From Advenella sp. S44 (lineage in GTDB: Bacteria; Pseudomonadota; Gammaproteobacteria; Burkholderiales; Burkholderiaceae_B), in the NCBI RefSeq assembly GCF_002810445.1, contig NZ_NEXS01000003.1, positions 558,001 through 622,000 on the forward strand: DNA of 64,000 nucleotides, read 5' to 3'. A program made the translations under genes and the position numbers. The notes beneath the pieces are model-generated. The model was not told where the DNA came from. It saw nothing but the letters and a program-made list of their open reading frames with translations, and did no database searches. Each line of letters starts with the position of its first letter. The stretch's first letter is position 1. Shown piece after piece: positions 19,743 to 29,767 of the stretch.

Positions 19743-22700
19743 GTCTGTCGCGCCCGTTCATCCTGAGGCCAGTGGCCACGTCGCTTCTGGCGCTGGCCGT
19801 GGCAGTGATGGGCATGGTCGCCTTTTTTTTGCTGCCTGTCTCGCCGCTGCCTACGCTGGACTCGCCGGTCATTGTGGTGCGCGCCTCATTGTCCGGGGCC
19901 AGTCCGGAAACCATGGCCTCCAGTGTGGCTACCCCACTGGAGCGCTCGCTGGGCAATATTGCCGGCATTGACCTGATGCAGTCCAGCAGTTCAGAAGGTT
20001 CCACCTCTATTTTCATGATCTTTGATCTGGACAAGGATGTGCACACGGCAGCGCGCGAGGTTCAGGCTGCTATTAATGCGGCGCGGCCGCTGCTGCCCAG
20101 CAGCATGAAGCAGCCGCCCACCTATCGTAATGTCAATCCGTCGTCGACCCCGGTTATGGTGCTGGCGCTGACCTCGGATTTGCTTGGCCAGGGCGAGCTG
20201 TATGACCTGGCCTCCACCATTCTGGCGCAGAAACTGGCGCAGGTGCGCGGCGTGGGCGAAGTGACCGTGGGCGGCAGTTCCTTGCCTGCGGTGCGTGTTG
20301 ACCTGAATCCCAATATGCTCAACAGCATGGGCATCTCGCTGGACACGGTTCGCAATGCGCTGGCGGCAACCAACTCGGTCAGGCCCAAAGGGTTCCTGGA
20401 CAATAACGACTATCACTGGCAACTGGCCACCAACGGGCAATTGCGCTATGCCAAAGATTTTGAAAACCTGATCGTGGCCTGGAACGGGAACAGTGCTGTG
20501 CGCCTGCGCGATGTGGCACATGTCTATGATTCGACCGAGAGCCTGTACAACAGGGGGTTTTACAACACCCAGCAGGCGGTCGTGTTGCTGGTACGCCGTC
20601 AGGCCGATGCCAATATCATTCAGACGGTTGATGCCGTCAACGACATGCTGCCCGATCTTGCCGAGCTGCTGCCGCCGCAGGTCAGGCTGGACGTGGCGCA
20701 GGATCGTACGCCAAGCATCCGGGCCGCGCTGCACGAGGCGGAACTGACGCTGGTAATTGCGGTGCTGCTGGTGATCGTGGTGGTCATGCTGTTTTTGCAA
20801 AGAATACGCGCCACCTTGATACCGGCCATTTCGGTACCCATCTCGCTGCTGGGCACCTTTATTTTCATGTATTTCCTGGGCTACTCGCTCAATACCGTGT
20901 CGCTGATGGCGTTGATTGTGGCTACCGGCTTTGTGGTGGACGACTCCATCGTCGTGCTGGAAAATGTCATGCGTTATATTGAGCGAGGCATGCATCCCAT
21001 GCGCGCAGCCTTGGTCGGGGCGCGTGAAGTGGGATTCACGGTTGTCAGCATGAGTGTGTCGCTGGTGGCTGTATTTATTCCTCTGCTGTTTATGGGCGGA
21101 TTGATTGGCAGGCTGTTTCTTGAATTTGCCATGACGCTGTCGGTGGCTATCGGCATGTCGCTGATTGTTTCGCTCACGCTCACACCCATGATGTGTGCGC
21201 AGCTGCTGCGCCATGAGCCGAATCTGCGCAAGAATCGCATACAGCGCATGTGGGATTCATTTTTCGATGGGCTTGTCAGGGGCTATGGCCGCATGCTGAG
21301 TTTTGCCATTCGCTTTCGCTTTCTGACTTTACTGACGCTGCTGGCCACAGTTGTGTTAAATGTTTATCTTTATACTGCCGTTCCCAAGGGCTTCTTTCCC
21401 GAACAGGATACCGGCATGATCCAGGGTTTTTTCCGCGCAGACCAGGGCACGTCTTTCGCCGCTGCCGTGCCCAAGCTGGAAGCCTTTCGCAAGGCGATCG
21501 TGCAAAACCCCAACGTGGACACCGTCTCGGGCTATTCCGGCGGCCGTGGCGGCAGCAACAGCAGTTTCTTTCTGATCCAGCTCAAGCCGTTTGCCGAGCG
21601 TACGCAATCGGCCACCGAGATTATCAATGACATGAGAAAGTCTTTACCGACAATCCCCGGGGCGAGGCTGTCGCTGGTGCCGCAGCAGGATATCCGCACG
21701 GGACGGGGCGGAGACTCGGCCGGCTCATATCAGTATGATCTGCTCTCAGGCGATCTGGATACATTGCGCACCTGGGTGCCACAGGTACGGCAGGCCATGG
21801 CGACACTGCCCGAGCTGGTTGATGTCCAGTCCGAAGCCGAGGAGAAAGGGCGGCGCATTGAATTGGTCATCAACCGCGAAAGCGCCACGCGTCTGAATGT
21901 GGAGATGTCCACGATTGCCGGTGTATTGAATAATCTGTTCAGCCAACGTCAGGTTTCTACGATTTATAGCGCGCTGAATCAGTACCAGGTGGTCATGGGT
22001 ATCGATGTCAAATATGCCCAGGATCCCGAAGTGCTCAAGACCGTGCAGATTATCGCCTCGGACGGCAAGCTCGTGCCGTTGTCGGCCTTTGCTTCGTTCA
22101 AGATCGGCACCTCGCCCCTGTCGGTATCTCATCAGGGCCTGATGGCTTCCGATTCGGTGTCTTTTTCCCTGGCCGAAGGGGTCTCGCTGGAACAGGCAAG
22201 CACGGCGATTGAAAATGCCGTGGCCCGCATCGGCCTGCCAGCCGACCAAATTCAGGCCGGATTCGGCGGTAACGCGCAGCTCTTTCAGGAGTCGTCGTCG
22301 CGCCAGCCCCTGCTGATCCTGGGGGCGCTGGTGGTGATGTATCTGATTCTGGGCATGCTGTATGAAAGCTACATGCATCCGCTGACCATTTTGTCGACCC
22401 TGCCGTCTGCCGGCGTCGGCGCGCTGCTGGCCTTGTTGATGGTCGATATGGAATTTACGGTCATTGCGCTGATCGGCGTTTTCCTGCTTATCGGCATCGT
22501 CAAGAAAAACGCCATTATTATGGTGGATTTTGCGCTGGCGCAGGAACGCGAAAAAAATATACCACCGGAAGAGGCGATCTACGAGGCCTGCATTGTTCGC
22601 TTTCGACCCATTATGATGACCACCATGGCGGCCATGTTTGGCGCGCTGCCGCTGATCCTGGCCACCGGCGCCGGTGTGGAAATGCGCCAGCCCCTGGGCG

Positions 22701-22864
22701 TCGCGATTGTGGGCGGGCTAATCCTGAGTCAGATCCTCACACTGTTTACCACACCCGTCGTGTATATTTATCTTGACAGGCTGCGTCATACTTTTGAGCG
22801 ACGCCGCAAAAATAAAAGGTTGCCTGCAGGCGGGGGCGATGTCGCACCGCGTCCTGGCGAATGA
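19739..22864 (+). CDS. mdtC: MdtC-type RND multidrug efflux transporter
   Basis: The 1041-residue paralogue of the preceding gene shares its HAE1 architecture. The relay motif is [17 protein letters not shown] at about 395, and [18 protein letters not shown] at about 920. It probably assembles with MdtB. The C-terminus is a short basic tail (ERRRKNKRL) ending in [11 protein letters not shown]. The degenerate heptamer array begins 14 bases after the stop and separates it from the channel gene. Confidence 0.9.
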   Translation: MSLSRPFILRPVATSLLALAVAVMGMVAFFLLPVSPLPTLDSPVIVVRASLSGASPETMASSVATPLERSLGNIAGIDLMQSSSSEGSTSIFMIFDLDKDVHTAAREVQAAINAARPLLPSSMKQPPTYRNVNPSSTPVMVLALTSDLLGQGELYDLASTILAQKLAQVRGVGEVTVGGSSLPAVRVDLNPNMLNSMGISLDTVRNALAATNSVRPKGFLDNNDYHWQLATNGQLRYAKDFENLIVAWNGNSAVRLRDVAHVYDSTESLYNRGFYNTQQAVVLLVRRQADANIIQTVDAVNDMLPDLAELLPPQVRLDVAQDRTPSIRAALHEAELTLVIAVLLVIVVVMLFLQRIRATLIPAISVPISLLGTFIFMYFLGYSLNTVSLMALIVATGFVVDDSIVVLENVMRYIERGMHPMRAALVGAREVGFTVVSMSVSLVAVFIPLLFMGGLIGRLFLEFAMTLSVAIGMSLIVSLTLTPMMCAQLLRHEPNLRKNRIQRMWDSFFDGLVRGYGRMLSFAIRFRFLTLLTLLATVVLNVYLYTAVPKGFFPEQDTGMIQGFFRADQGTSFAAAVPKLEAFRKAIVQNPNVDTVSGYSGGRGGSNSSFFLIQLKPFAERTQSATEIINDMRKSLPTIPGARLSLVPQQDIRTGRGGDSAGSYQYDLLSGDLDTLRTWVPQVRQAMATLPELVDVQSEAEEKGRRIELVINRESATRLNVEMSTIAGVLNNLFSQRQVSTIYSALNQYQVVMGIDVKYAQDPEVLKTVQIIASDGKLVPLSAFASFKIGTSPLSVSHQGLMASDSVSFSLAEGVSLEQASTAIENAVARIGLPADQIQAGFGGNAQLFQESSSRQPLLILGALVVMYLILGMLYESYMHPLTILSTLPSAGVGALLALLMVDMEFTVIALIGVFLLIGIVKKNAIIMVDFALAQEREKNIPPEEAIYEACIVRFRPIMMTTMAAMFGALPLILATGAGVEMRQPLGVAIVGGLILSQILTLFTTPVVYIYLDRLRHTFERRRKNKRLPAGGGDVAPRPGE

Positions 22865-22877
22865 TTATTATGATTTG

Positions 22878-23022
22878 TGAACCGTGAACCGTGAACCGTG
22901 AACCGTGAACCGTGAATCGTGAACCGCTGATCGTGGACTGTGGATCGTGAACCGTGGATTGTAAGTCGTGGATGGCGAATCGTTGATTGTCAATTGAATC
23001 GTGAATCGTAAATTGTGAATTG
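22878..23022. repeat. Degenerate tandem heptamer array, consensus TGAACCG, about 20 units
   Basis: Five exact TGAACCG units (22878-22912) are followed by about fifteen diverging ones (TGAATCG, TGGATCG, TGGATTG, TAAATTG, TGAATTG and others). They keep the 7-base phase to 23022, except for one 5-base unit at 22997-23001. Divergence rises toward the downstream gene. The array fills almost the entire mdtC-OMF gap and ends 6 bases before the ATG at 23029. Stop codons fall in all frames, so it is not coding. The reverse-complement unit is CGGTTCA. Confidence 0.9.
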
Positions 23023-23028
23023 TATTTT

Positions 23029-24465
23029 ATGAAAAATATCAGCTATGCAGAACGTCCCTTGTTCCGGTCCTTGCGTCTGGGCACCGCTGCGGCCTGCTTG
23101 CTTTTGCTTGCTGCGTGTGCGGTGGGGCCCGATTACACCGTGCCGCAACAGGATACCGGCGTCAGTTTCAAGTCGGCCCAGGGCTGGGTCCAGGCCAGGC
23201 CTGGCGCACCTTTGGCCAGCGACAGCTGGTGGCAGCGCTATCAGGACCCCATGCTGAACGATCTGATCGGTCGCCTGGATGTGTCCAACCAGACACTGGC
23301 CCAGGCCATTGCGCGTTACGATCAAGCGGTGGCGGCAACGGCGCAATCACGCTCCTCGTTCTTTCCCTCTGTCGGGTTCAGTCTTTCGGGGGATCGCGTC
23401 AAATCCGCCGGTGGTATCGGCAATACGGTAAATGGTTCGTTTTCCCTGCAATGGGAAGCCGACTTGTGGGGTAAGCTGCGCAGGCAGTATGAAAGCAGCA
23501 GCAGTGATGAACAGGCCAGCCGCGCTGATGTCGCTGCCGCCCGTCTGAGCATGCAGTCAACCCTTGCCCAGCAGTATTTTGCCCTGCGTATGCTGGATGA
23601 ACGCAAGCGCCTGTTGCAGGCCAATGTGCGTGCCTACGAACGCTCGGTTCAGATCAACCAGAACCGCTATGAACAGGGCGTGGCCGCCCGCGCCGATGTT
23701 GTTAGCGCCCAGGCGCAGCTTGAAAGTGCGCGCGCGTCTGCTATTGCCATCGAAGCGGACCGCAGCCTGCTGGAGCATGCGATTGCCGTGCTGATTGGCC
23801 AGCCGCCGTCGGCCTTTGCTATCGAAGCGAAGGCCTACGATGTCAACTTCCCGTCGATTCCAGTGGGGATACCGTCGACGATTTTGCTGCAACGCCCGGA
23901 CATTGTCGCGGCCGAAAGACGTGTGGCCGCAGCCAATGCACAGATCGGTGTGGCGCAGTCTGCCTGGTTTCCTGACCTGACGCTGGGCGGCTCCGCCGGC
24001 AATAACACAACCACGCTGGCGCAGTGGCTGGCTTCTCCGCTGCAATTCTGGTCACTGGGGCCTGCGCTTGCCATGACCGTGCTCGATGGCGGGGCGCGGG
24101 CCGGGGCGGTCGATGCCTCCAAGGCTTCCTATCGCGCCGAAGTGGCAACCTATCGCCAAGCCGTACTGACCGGGCTGCAGGAGGTTGAAGACGCCATCAG
24201 TACCTTGCGGGTGCTGGAACGCCAGCAGGCGGCGCAGATACGCGCCCTGGACGCCGCGCGCCAGTCTCTGGCCATCACGCAGAACCAGTATCTGGCCGGC
24301 CTGGTCGATTATCTGAGCGTGGCCCAGGTTCAGTCAACCGCGTATTCGGCCGAACAGATGGCATTGCAGCTGGAAAGCCAGCGCCTGCAGGCCAGCGTGC
24401 AACTGATTGCGGCGCTGGGCGGGGGCTGGGACCGGCAAGCGCTGTTTAGCCGACCGGCACCTTAG
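23029..24465 (+). CDS. NodT/OprM-type outer-membrane efflux lipoprotein
   Basis: The 478-residue outer-membrane factor completes the MdtABC pump as a TolC-like trimeric duct. The N-terminus is a lipoprotein signal with lipobox LAAC and C30 lipidated, followed by VGPDYTVP, typical of the family. Two OEP repeats cover about 80-265 and 295-475. The ATG at 23029 gives the sensible signal peptide; a TTG at 23020 would lie within the last heptamer unit. Neither start has a recognisable Shine-Dalgarno, since the repeat array and an AT stretch occupy its place. Translation may therefore be weak or depend on another feature. Confidence 0.9.
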   Translation: MKNISYAERPLFRSLRLGTAAACLLLLAACAVGPDYTVPQQDTGVSFKSAQGWVQARPGAPLASDSWWQRYQDPMLNDLIGRLDVSNQTLAQAIARYDQAVAATAQSRSSFFPSVGFSLSGDRVKSAGGIGNTVNGSFSLQWEADLWGKLRRQYESSSSDEQASRADVAAARLSMQSTLAQQYFALRMLDERKRLLQANVRAYERSVQINQNRYEQGVAARADVVSAQAQLESARASAIAIEADRSLLEHAIAVLIGQPPSAFAIEAKAYDVNFPSIPVGIPSTILLQRPDIVAAERRVAAANAQIGVAQSAWFPDLTLGGSAGNNTTTLAQWLASPLQFWSLGPALAMTVLDGGARAGAVDASKASYRAEVATYRQAVLTGLQEVEDAISTLRVLERQQAAQIRALDAARQSLAITQNQYLAGLVDYLSVAQVQSTAYSAEQMALQLESQRLQASVQLIAALGGGWDRQALFSRPAP

Positions 24466-24698
24466 TGTAAAAGGGAGCGCTGAGCCACGGACCGTTGATT
24501 TTTGGGGTACGTCCGGCACCGCGTGCGCAAAGGACGATGCTGGCTGTCGATCCGCGTTACGCTGGACGTCTGCGCCATTCCGGGTGTTGGCAAATGCCCT
24601 GCTGGCAAAAGGGTTCTTGCGGCAGCCCTGCAATAGTGTGGTAAAAATCGTTATATCTATATCGCTTTTTATCCCGTTTTCAAACAGGTTTTACTGCT

Positions 24699-25658
24699 AT
24701 GCCAATTTATAAATGCGAGTCTTCCTCGGTCAATCCCCAGACGTTCCCCCTTGATGAAATCGTGATGGGCCTGCGTGATGCACGCCTGAAGTGGCGAAGC
24801 GACCAGAATCGTCTCAGCGAAAAAGGCGGTCGCCATCTTCCATCGCCACATATCGTCAATGAAGCATTGAAGTTGCTGATTGGCGCACTGTTTCCCATGC
24901 GTCTTGGCCCCAACGATCTGTTGCAGGAAAATGAAGATTTTTATGTGGGCCATACCATCGGCGTTGCCCTCAATACAATGGTGACGCAGGTGCGGCTCGA
25001 AGTGCGCCATCAATATCGCAATGACGCCTGTGATTCTGTCGAGCTGGAGCAGCGGGCAGTCGGGATTGTGCGGGAGTTCGCCCGCAAGTTGCCCGGCGTG
25101 CGCGCCTTGCTGGATACCGATGTCTATGCGGCATATTCGGGCGACCCGGCCGCCAAGAGCGTCGATGAGGTATTGCTTTGCTATCCGGGTGTGCTTGCCA
25201 TGGTTTACCACCGCCTGGCGCATTGCCTGTATTCGCTGGGTGTCCCGCTGGTAGCGCGTATTGTGGCCGAACTGGCGCACGGACAAACCGGCATTGATAT
25301 TCATCCGGGAGCACAGATCGGCCCGGGGTTCTTTATCGACCACGGAACGGGGGTTGTCATTGGCGAGACCGCCATCATCGGGGAAGGTGTGCGCTTGTAC
25401 CAAAACGTGACCCTGGGCGCAAAGAGCTTTCCCACAGACAGCAACGGCGATCTGAGCAAAGGCATCGCGCGTCATCCAATCGTGGAAGATGATGTTGTTA
25501 TTTATGCGGGAGCAACCGTGCTGGGCAGGGTGACTATCGGCAAGGGCGCCGTGGTGGGCGGCAACGTGTGGCTGACGCACGATGTGGCCCCGGGCTGCTT
25601 CGTCCGTCAGGCATCCTCCAGCAACAAAGAAGCGCTGTTCAATGGCAATTGTGATTAA
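24699..25658 (+). CDS. cysE: Serine O-acetyltransferase, EpsC/SrpH type
   Basis: The 319-residue acetyltransferase converts serine and acetyl-CoA to O-acetylserine, the carbon skeleton for cysteine. The C-terminal third is a left-handed beta-helix of hexapeptide repeats: GIDIHPGAQIGPGFFIDHGTG, then VVIGETAIIGEGVRLYQNVTLG. The catalytic histidine region DHGTGVVIGETA is intact. The roughly 200-residue N-terminal helical domain is longer than in E. coli CysE and fits the EpsC/SrpH subgroup. The gene stands alone with a strong terminator after it. The symbol is given for the reaction; another paralogue may exist outside the window. Confidence 0.85.
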   Translation: MPIYKCESSSVNPQTFPLDEIVMGLRDARLKWRSDQNRLSEKGGRHLPSPHIVNEALKLLIGALFPMRLGPNDLLQENEDFYVGHTIGVALNTMVTQVRLEVRHQYRNDACDSVELEQRAVGIVREFARKLPGVRALLDTDVYAAYSGDPAAKSVDEVLLCYPGVLAMVYHRLAHCLYSLGVPLVARIVAELAHGQTGIDIHPGAQIGPGFFIDHGTGVVIGETAIIGEGVRLYQNVTLGAKSFPTDSNGDLSKGIARHPIVEDDVVIYAGATVLGRVTIGKGAVVGGNVWLTHDVAPGCFVRQASSSNKEALFNGNCD

Positions 25659-25682
25659 ACCCCGGCCGCTCTGAATGCCACC

Positions 25683-25716
25683 ATGCCTGCATGATCTTGC
25701 TCATGCAGGCATTTTT
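25683..25716 (+). terminator. Rho-independent terminator after the serine acetyltransferase
   Basis: A perfect 12-bp stem, ATGCCTGCATGA paired with TCATGCAGGCAT around a 6-base loop, runs into TTTTT. It lies 24 bases after the stop, between convergent genes. It probably stops only the forward transcript, because no T-tract serves the minus strand. Confidence 0.9.
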
Positions 25717-25793
25717 CAATTGCGGCTTCTGGGTCAATCGGCAATGGCTGGCTTGGCATTGGCAGCGCAGTGCGCTCCGGCGCGCCGCTGCGG

Positions 25794-26768
25794 CTAGCCG
25801 GCCAGGCCGCGTATGGCCGCTATGCCGTGCGCGCCATGCTCGTGAGCCGTATCCAGCGTGGCCTGGGACTGGCCGCCGATGGCATATACTGGCAATCCGG
25901 CCTCTTGTGCGATGTCGGCAAACTGAGCCCAGCCCAGCGCCGGCTGATCAGGATGCGACGGCGTATCCAGCACATGTCCCAGCACCACAAAGTCGGCGCC
26001 TAGTACCTGGGCGTAAAGCGCGTCGGCCAGATTATGGGCCGAGACACCGACAAGATAGTGTTCCCGGGGTAGCGGACGTGCATCGGCCAGCATGGCGTCC
26101 TGCGCCCGCAACTGTACGCCATCGGCCAGTTTCCACCACGCTTTTGGATGTACGCTATTGATCAGCACGCGAGCGCCCGCAGCATGACAAAGCGCGATGG
26201 CGCGCTCAAAGATGGTTTTGAGGCTGGCAGCCGCAGGCCCTTCGGGCCAGGCTGGTTCGCGCAATTGCACCAGCCGTATCCCCTGGTCCAGTTGCTGTTG
26301 CAGGCCAGCCAGCCAGTTTTCGCTGTTATCCGCAGCGCCAAGGCCCGAGACGGCATATTGCTCAGGCAGGGTCAGCCAGCGCAGCGGCGGCAGGGAAGCG
26401 GGCAACAGTTCGCCCAGATTGGCCGCGTTGGCCGGCGTCGTCCAGGCCAGCTGCTGCTCTTCCTGTGATTTGGGCGTGCCTACCCAGCCGGTCACACGCC
26501 AGAACGCCAGGTTGACCACGGTTTTCGGGTATTCGTAGGTAAACGTGACCCATGGCGTGCAACTGTGTACATCAATGTCCAGCTCTTCCTTCAGCTCACG
26601 AACCAGCGCCTGCTTCTGCGTTTCGCCGTTTTCAATCTTGCCGCCCGGAAACTCCCACCAGTCTTCCCACGGTTTGCCCTTGGGGCGCTGGCCCAGCAGG
26701 ATTTCACCCGTCTGGGTGTTCAGGATGACGCCGACGACCACTTTGATATACGGTTTTGTTTCGCTCAT
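25794..26768 (-). CDS. Nudix hydrolase fused to a thiamin-phosphate-synthase-like domain
   Basis: The 324-residue two-domain protein has a MutT-type Nudix fold at residues 1-130. Its box GGKIENGETQKQALVRELKE (starting at about 42) continues to the metal-binding E61/E62. The second half (about 145-324) is a ThiE-like TIM barrel: RLVQLREP, VLINS, GVSAHN, and a terminal GAHGIAAIRGL. Such fusions are annotated as MutT in many proteobacteria and thought to sanitise oxidised nucleotides; the role of the ThiE half is unclear. Its ATG overlaps the stop of the DUF815 gene by 4 bases, so they form an operon. Confidence 0.88.
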   Translation of the reverse strand: MSETKPYIKVVVGVILNTQTGEILLGQRPKGKPWEDWWEFPGGKIENGETQKQALVRELKEELDIDVHSCTPWVTFTYEYPKTVVNLAFWRVTGWVGTPKSQEEQQLAWTTPANAANLGELLPASLPPLRWLTLPEQYAVSGLGAADNSENWLAGLQQQLDQGIRLVQLREPAWPEGPAAASLKTIFERAIALCHAAGARVLINSVHPKAWWKLADGVQLRAQDAMLADARPLPREHYLVGVSAHNLADALYAQVLGADFVVLGHVLDTPSHPDQPALGWAQFADIAQEAGLPVYAIGGQSQATLDTAHEHGAHGIAAIRGLAG

Positions 26769-27685
26769 TGCCCGGCCCCATGCTCAGGCTGTGTATTGGC
26801 AGTTTCCGGCATATGCCTGGCGGCCCAGTCGCGGGCAAAATGCCGTGCGACGCGGCCTGAACGGGAGCCTCGCTCCAGTGTCCATTGCAGCGCTTCGGTG
26901 CGACTTTCGGCAATGAATTGGGCCGGGCAGCCCAGCTCACGCAGCCAGTGCGCGACAATATCCAGATAGTCGTCCTGGCGAAACGGATAGAACGATAGCC
27001 ATATGCCAAAGCGCTCGGACAGCGAGATTTTTTCTTCCACGGTTTCGCCCGGATGGATTTCCCCGTCCGACTGATGCTTGGTAGACAGGTTTTCGTGCAT
27101 ATATTCCGGCATCAGATGACGACGGTTGGAGGTTGCATAAATGAGCACGTTGTCTCCGGCCGAGGCGATGGATCCGTCCAGTACCGATTTGAGCGCCTTG
27201 TAGCCGGCTTCGCCTTCTTCGAAGGACAGATCGTCACAGAAAATGATGAACCTTTCCGGCCGGCCGGCGACAATATCGACCAGATCGGTCAGGTCAGCCA
27301 GATCCGATTTATCCATTTCGATCAGTCGCAGGCCCTGCGGGGCGTATTCCGCCAGCATGGCCTTGACCAGCGAACTCTTGCCGGTCCCGCGCGCGCCGGT
27401 CATGAGCACATTGTTGGCCGGTTTATGTTGCAGGAAGTGGCGCGTATTGCGATCAATGATGTCGCGCTGGCGTTCAATATGCAGCAGGTCGTCCTTGTGA
27501 ATAACGGAAATATGCCTGACAGCTTCGAGCCAGCCAGTTGCTCCCTTGCGTCGCCAGCGAAAGGCGTGGGCGCTCCAGTCTATCGGCGGTGGCGCTGGCG
27601 GCAGCCAGGCGGCCAGCTGGCGCAAGACCTGGTCTGCACGTTCGATCAGGGAAGAGAGGTCGGGTGTGGAATCGGGGCTGCTCAC
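26765..27685 (-). CDS. DUF815 family ATP-binding protein
   Basis: The 306-residue AAA-type ATPase carries Walker A GARGTGKS (residues 97-104), Walker B FIIFCDDLSFE, and a sensor region IYATSNRRHLMPEYM. This matches the DUF815 family, whose cellular role is not established. The start is GTG at 27685. It is the first gene of the two-gene unit with the Nudix-ThiE fusion and is divergent from ispB across 140 bases. C-terminal arginines (SRSGRVARHFARDW) probably form the lid. Confidence 0.88.
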   Translation of the reverse strand: MSSPDSTPDLSSLIERADQVLRQLAAWLPPAPPPIDWSAHAFRWRRKGATGWLEAVRHISVIHKDDLLHIERQRDIIDRNTRHFLQHKPANNVLMTGARGTGKSSLVKAMLAEYAPQGLRLIEMDKSDLADLTDLVDIVAGRPERFIIFCDDLSFEEGEAGYKALKSVLDGSIASAGDNVLIYATSNRRHLMPEYMHENLSTKHQSDGEIHPGETVEEKISLSERFGIWLSFYPFRQDDYLDIVAHWLRELGCPAQFIAESRTEALQWTLERGSRSGRVARHFARDWAARHMPETANTQPEHGAGQ

Positions 27686-27825
27686 TTGCGTGTCCTATGT
27701 AGTCAATAGCGATCAAGATGCATACATTATCATCAAAAAAAGGCCTTTGTCTGTTTCTGGTGGCGGGCTGGAATATAATCAGGGCTTGTCGTGAGTTAAT
27801 TCCCTTTTCTGCTTCAGGATTTGCC

Positions 27826-28791
27826 TTGAACCTCCCAGAGATTATTCGTCCCATCAACGAAGATATGCGCGCCGTGGATGGCGTAATCCGCAAGAAACTC
27901 GACTCTGACGTTGTTCTTATTCGTACCATCGGTGAGTACATCATCGGGGCAGGTGGCAAACGCATGCGTCCTGCCCTGGTGCTGATGGCCGCGCGCGCCT
28001 TCGGCTATCAGGGACAGGCGCACCACACGCTGGCTGCGGTGGTGGAGTTCATTCATACGTCTACGTTGCTGCATGACGATGTCGTTGATGAGTCCGATAT
28101 GCGGCGCGGCCGCGATACAGCCAATGCGGTGTTTGGCAATGCGGCCAGTGTGCTGGTGGGCGACTATCTGTATTCCCGGTCGTTTGAAATGATGGTAGAG
28201 CTCGATTCAATGCGAATCATGCAGGTGCTCTCGGCTGCGACCACCGTCATTGCCGAAGGAGAAGTGCTGCAACTGCTCAATGTGCACGATCCCGACGTTT
28301 CCGTCGATCGCTACCTGCAGGTTATTCGCTACAAAACCGCAAAACTTTTTGAGGCCGCCATGCAAACCGGCGCCTTGCTGGCCGGCGCCGTGCCCGAGCA
28401 GGAAAAGGCGGCTGCCGACTACGGGCGCCATGTGGGTACGGCTTTCCAGCTGATTGACGACGTGCTCGATTACACCGGCGATGTTGAGTCGCTGGGCAAG
28501 AACGTGGGCGATGATCTACGCGAAGGCAAACCGACGCTGCCGCTGATTCGTGTCATGCAGGTAGGCACGCCCCAGCAGCGTTCACTCATTCATCAGGCTA
28601 TCGAGACCGGCGAAGCCGACTTTGCCGAGGTAGCCCGCGCCATCAACGATACAGACGCCCTGCAATACACACGCGAAGTGGCTCGCGAAGAAGCCGAAAG
28701 GGCCAGAGCAGCCCTGCAGGCGTTTCCCGACACCGATTTCAAAGCCTCATTGCTGGCGTTCTGCACTTTCGCCACCGAGCGAGACCGCTGA
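27826..28791 (+). CDS. ispB: IspB, polyprenyl (octaprenyl) diphosphate synthase
   Basis: The 321-residue trans-prenyltransferase makes the ubiquinone side chain. The first aspartate-rich motif LLHDDVVDESD is at about residue 81, the second LIDDVLDYTGD at about 210. GAGGKRMRPAL is the substrate-binding motif. I start at TTG 27826 because AGGA lies 7 bases upstream and NLPEIIRPINEDM is the usual N-terminus; the frame is open upstream to 27718. A TATAAT at 27774-27779 is a likely -10, although no good -35 stands at 17 bases. Confidence 0.92.
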   Translation: MNLPEIIRPINEDMRAVDGVIRKKLDSDVVLIRTIGEYIIGAGGKRMRPALVLMAARAFGYQGQAHHTLAAVVEFIHTSTLLHDDVVDESDMRRGRDTANAVFGNAASVLVGDYLYSRSFEMMVELDSMRIMQVLSAATTVIAEGEVLQLLNVHDPDVSVDRYLQVIRYKTAKLFEAAMQTGALLAGAVPEQEKAAADYGRHVGTAFQLIDDVLDYTGDVESLGKNVGDDLREGKPTLPLIRVMQVGTPQQRSLIHQAIETGEADFAEVARAINDTDALQYTREVAREEAERARAALQAFPDTDFKASLLAFCTFATERDR

Positions 28792-28860
28792 TAGTCATTG
28801 GTCCTGCGAGCGTGGCCCGTGCCGTCGCGCCGGCCCGTTGTTGATTTTTCCAGTACCGAT

Positions 28861-28894
28861 TTTGCCGCTCAGGGTTTACCTGAGTGGCAAATTT
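28861..28894 (+). terminator. Hairpin terminator after ispB
   Basis: TTTGCCGCTCAGG pairs with CCTGAGTGGCAAA around GTTTA (28861-28891), with one G-T wobble, followed by a short ATTTG. The flanking A/T runs mean it could work in both directions. It separates ispB from the glnH promoter region; a TATAGT hexamer at 28923-28928 is a candidate -10 for glnH. Confidence 0.75.
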
Positions 28895-29005
28895 GCTTGT
28901 GCGCGCATGCTGAAAATTGAGTTATAGTTAGCGGGTAAAACCGTGTTCACGGCCAGCCTGGCGGCAAACGGCCGGGATTTAAATACCATTTTCAAGAGGT
29001 TCAAG

Positions 29006-29767
29006 ATGATCAAGAACAAACTGAAAGCAGCCTTGCTGGGATTTGCCATCACGCTGGCCGTGCCGGCAACAACCGTTGCTCAGGCACAGGACAAAGAACT
29101 TGTGGTTGCCACCGATACCGCTTTTGTGCCCTTTGAATTCAAGCAGGACGGCAAGTATGTCGGGTTTGACGTTGAGTTGTGGGAAGCGCTGGCCAACGAC
29201 ATGGGTGTCAAGTATCGCCTGCAGCCCATGGATTTCAATGGAATTATTCCGGGCCTGCAAACCAAGAATATTGACGTTGCACTGGCGGGCATCACCATCA
29301 AGGATGAGCGCAAAAAGGTCATTGACTTCTCTGATCCCTATTATGAAAGCGGTATTGCCATCCTGACCTCGGTCAAGAACAAGGACAGCATCAAAACCGC
29401 CAAAGATCTGGCGGGCAAGCAGGTCGCGGCCAAAACCGGCACGGCGACTGTAGACTTTCTGAAAAAAGAAGTGCCTGACGCGCAGGTAAAACTGTTCCCC
29501 AATATCGATAACGCTTTTCTTGACTTGGCAACGGGCCGTGTCGATGCCGTTGTCCACGATACGCCCAATGTACAGTACTACGCCAATACTGGTGGCAAGG
29601 GCAAGGTGCTTGTGACCGGGTCTGTACAAAGCGGCGATTTCTATGGCATTGCTTTCCCCAAGGGCAGCGATCTGGTTGAAAAGGTCAACGCCTCGCTCAA
29701 GAAACTGAAAGAGAACGGCGAATACGACAAAATCTATACCAAATGGTTTGGTCAGGCAGTGAAGTAA
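29006..29767 (+). CDS. glnH: GlnH-type polar amino-acid ABC transporter binding protein
   Basis: The 253-residue periplasmic binding protein probably binds glutamine. A Sec signal peptide ends near VAQAQD (about residue 28). The mature start KELVVATDTAFVPFEFKQDG, then YVGFDVELWEALA and GRVDAVVHDTPNVQYY, are those of the GlnH group. I use the ATG at 29006, preceded by AGAGG, because the longer frame to 28943 lacks a signal. A small hairpin (CAATGTAT-GACA-ATACATTG, 29781-29800) sits in the 140-base gap before glnP. It may lower permease expression relative to the binding protein. Confidence 0.9.
   Translation: MIKNKLKAALLGFAITLAVPATTVAQAQDKELVVATDTAFVPFEFKQDGKYVGFDVELWEALANDMGVKYRLQPMDFNGIIPGLQTKNIDVALAGITIKDERKKVIDFSDPYYESGIAILTSVKNKDSIKTAKDLAGKQVAAKTGTATVDFLKKEVPDAQVKLFPNIDNAFLDLATGRVDAVVHDTPNVQYYANTGGKGKVLVTGSVQSGDFYGIAFPKGSDLVEKVNASLKKLKENGEYDKIYTKWFGQAVK

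Noticed and set aside
19991-21214. 407-codon minus-strand frame within mdtC
   Set aside because: Antisense shadow of a clear RND gene, rich in H, Q and R as expected from the opposite strand of a GC-rich gene.
22878-23022. Coding repeat (repeat protein)
   Set aside because: TGA and TAA occur in every frame because the unit length is 7; no open frame crosses the array.
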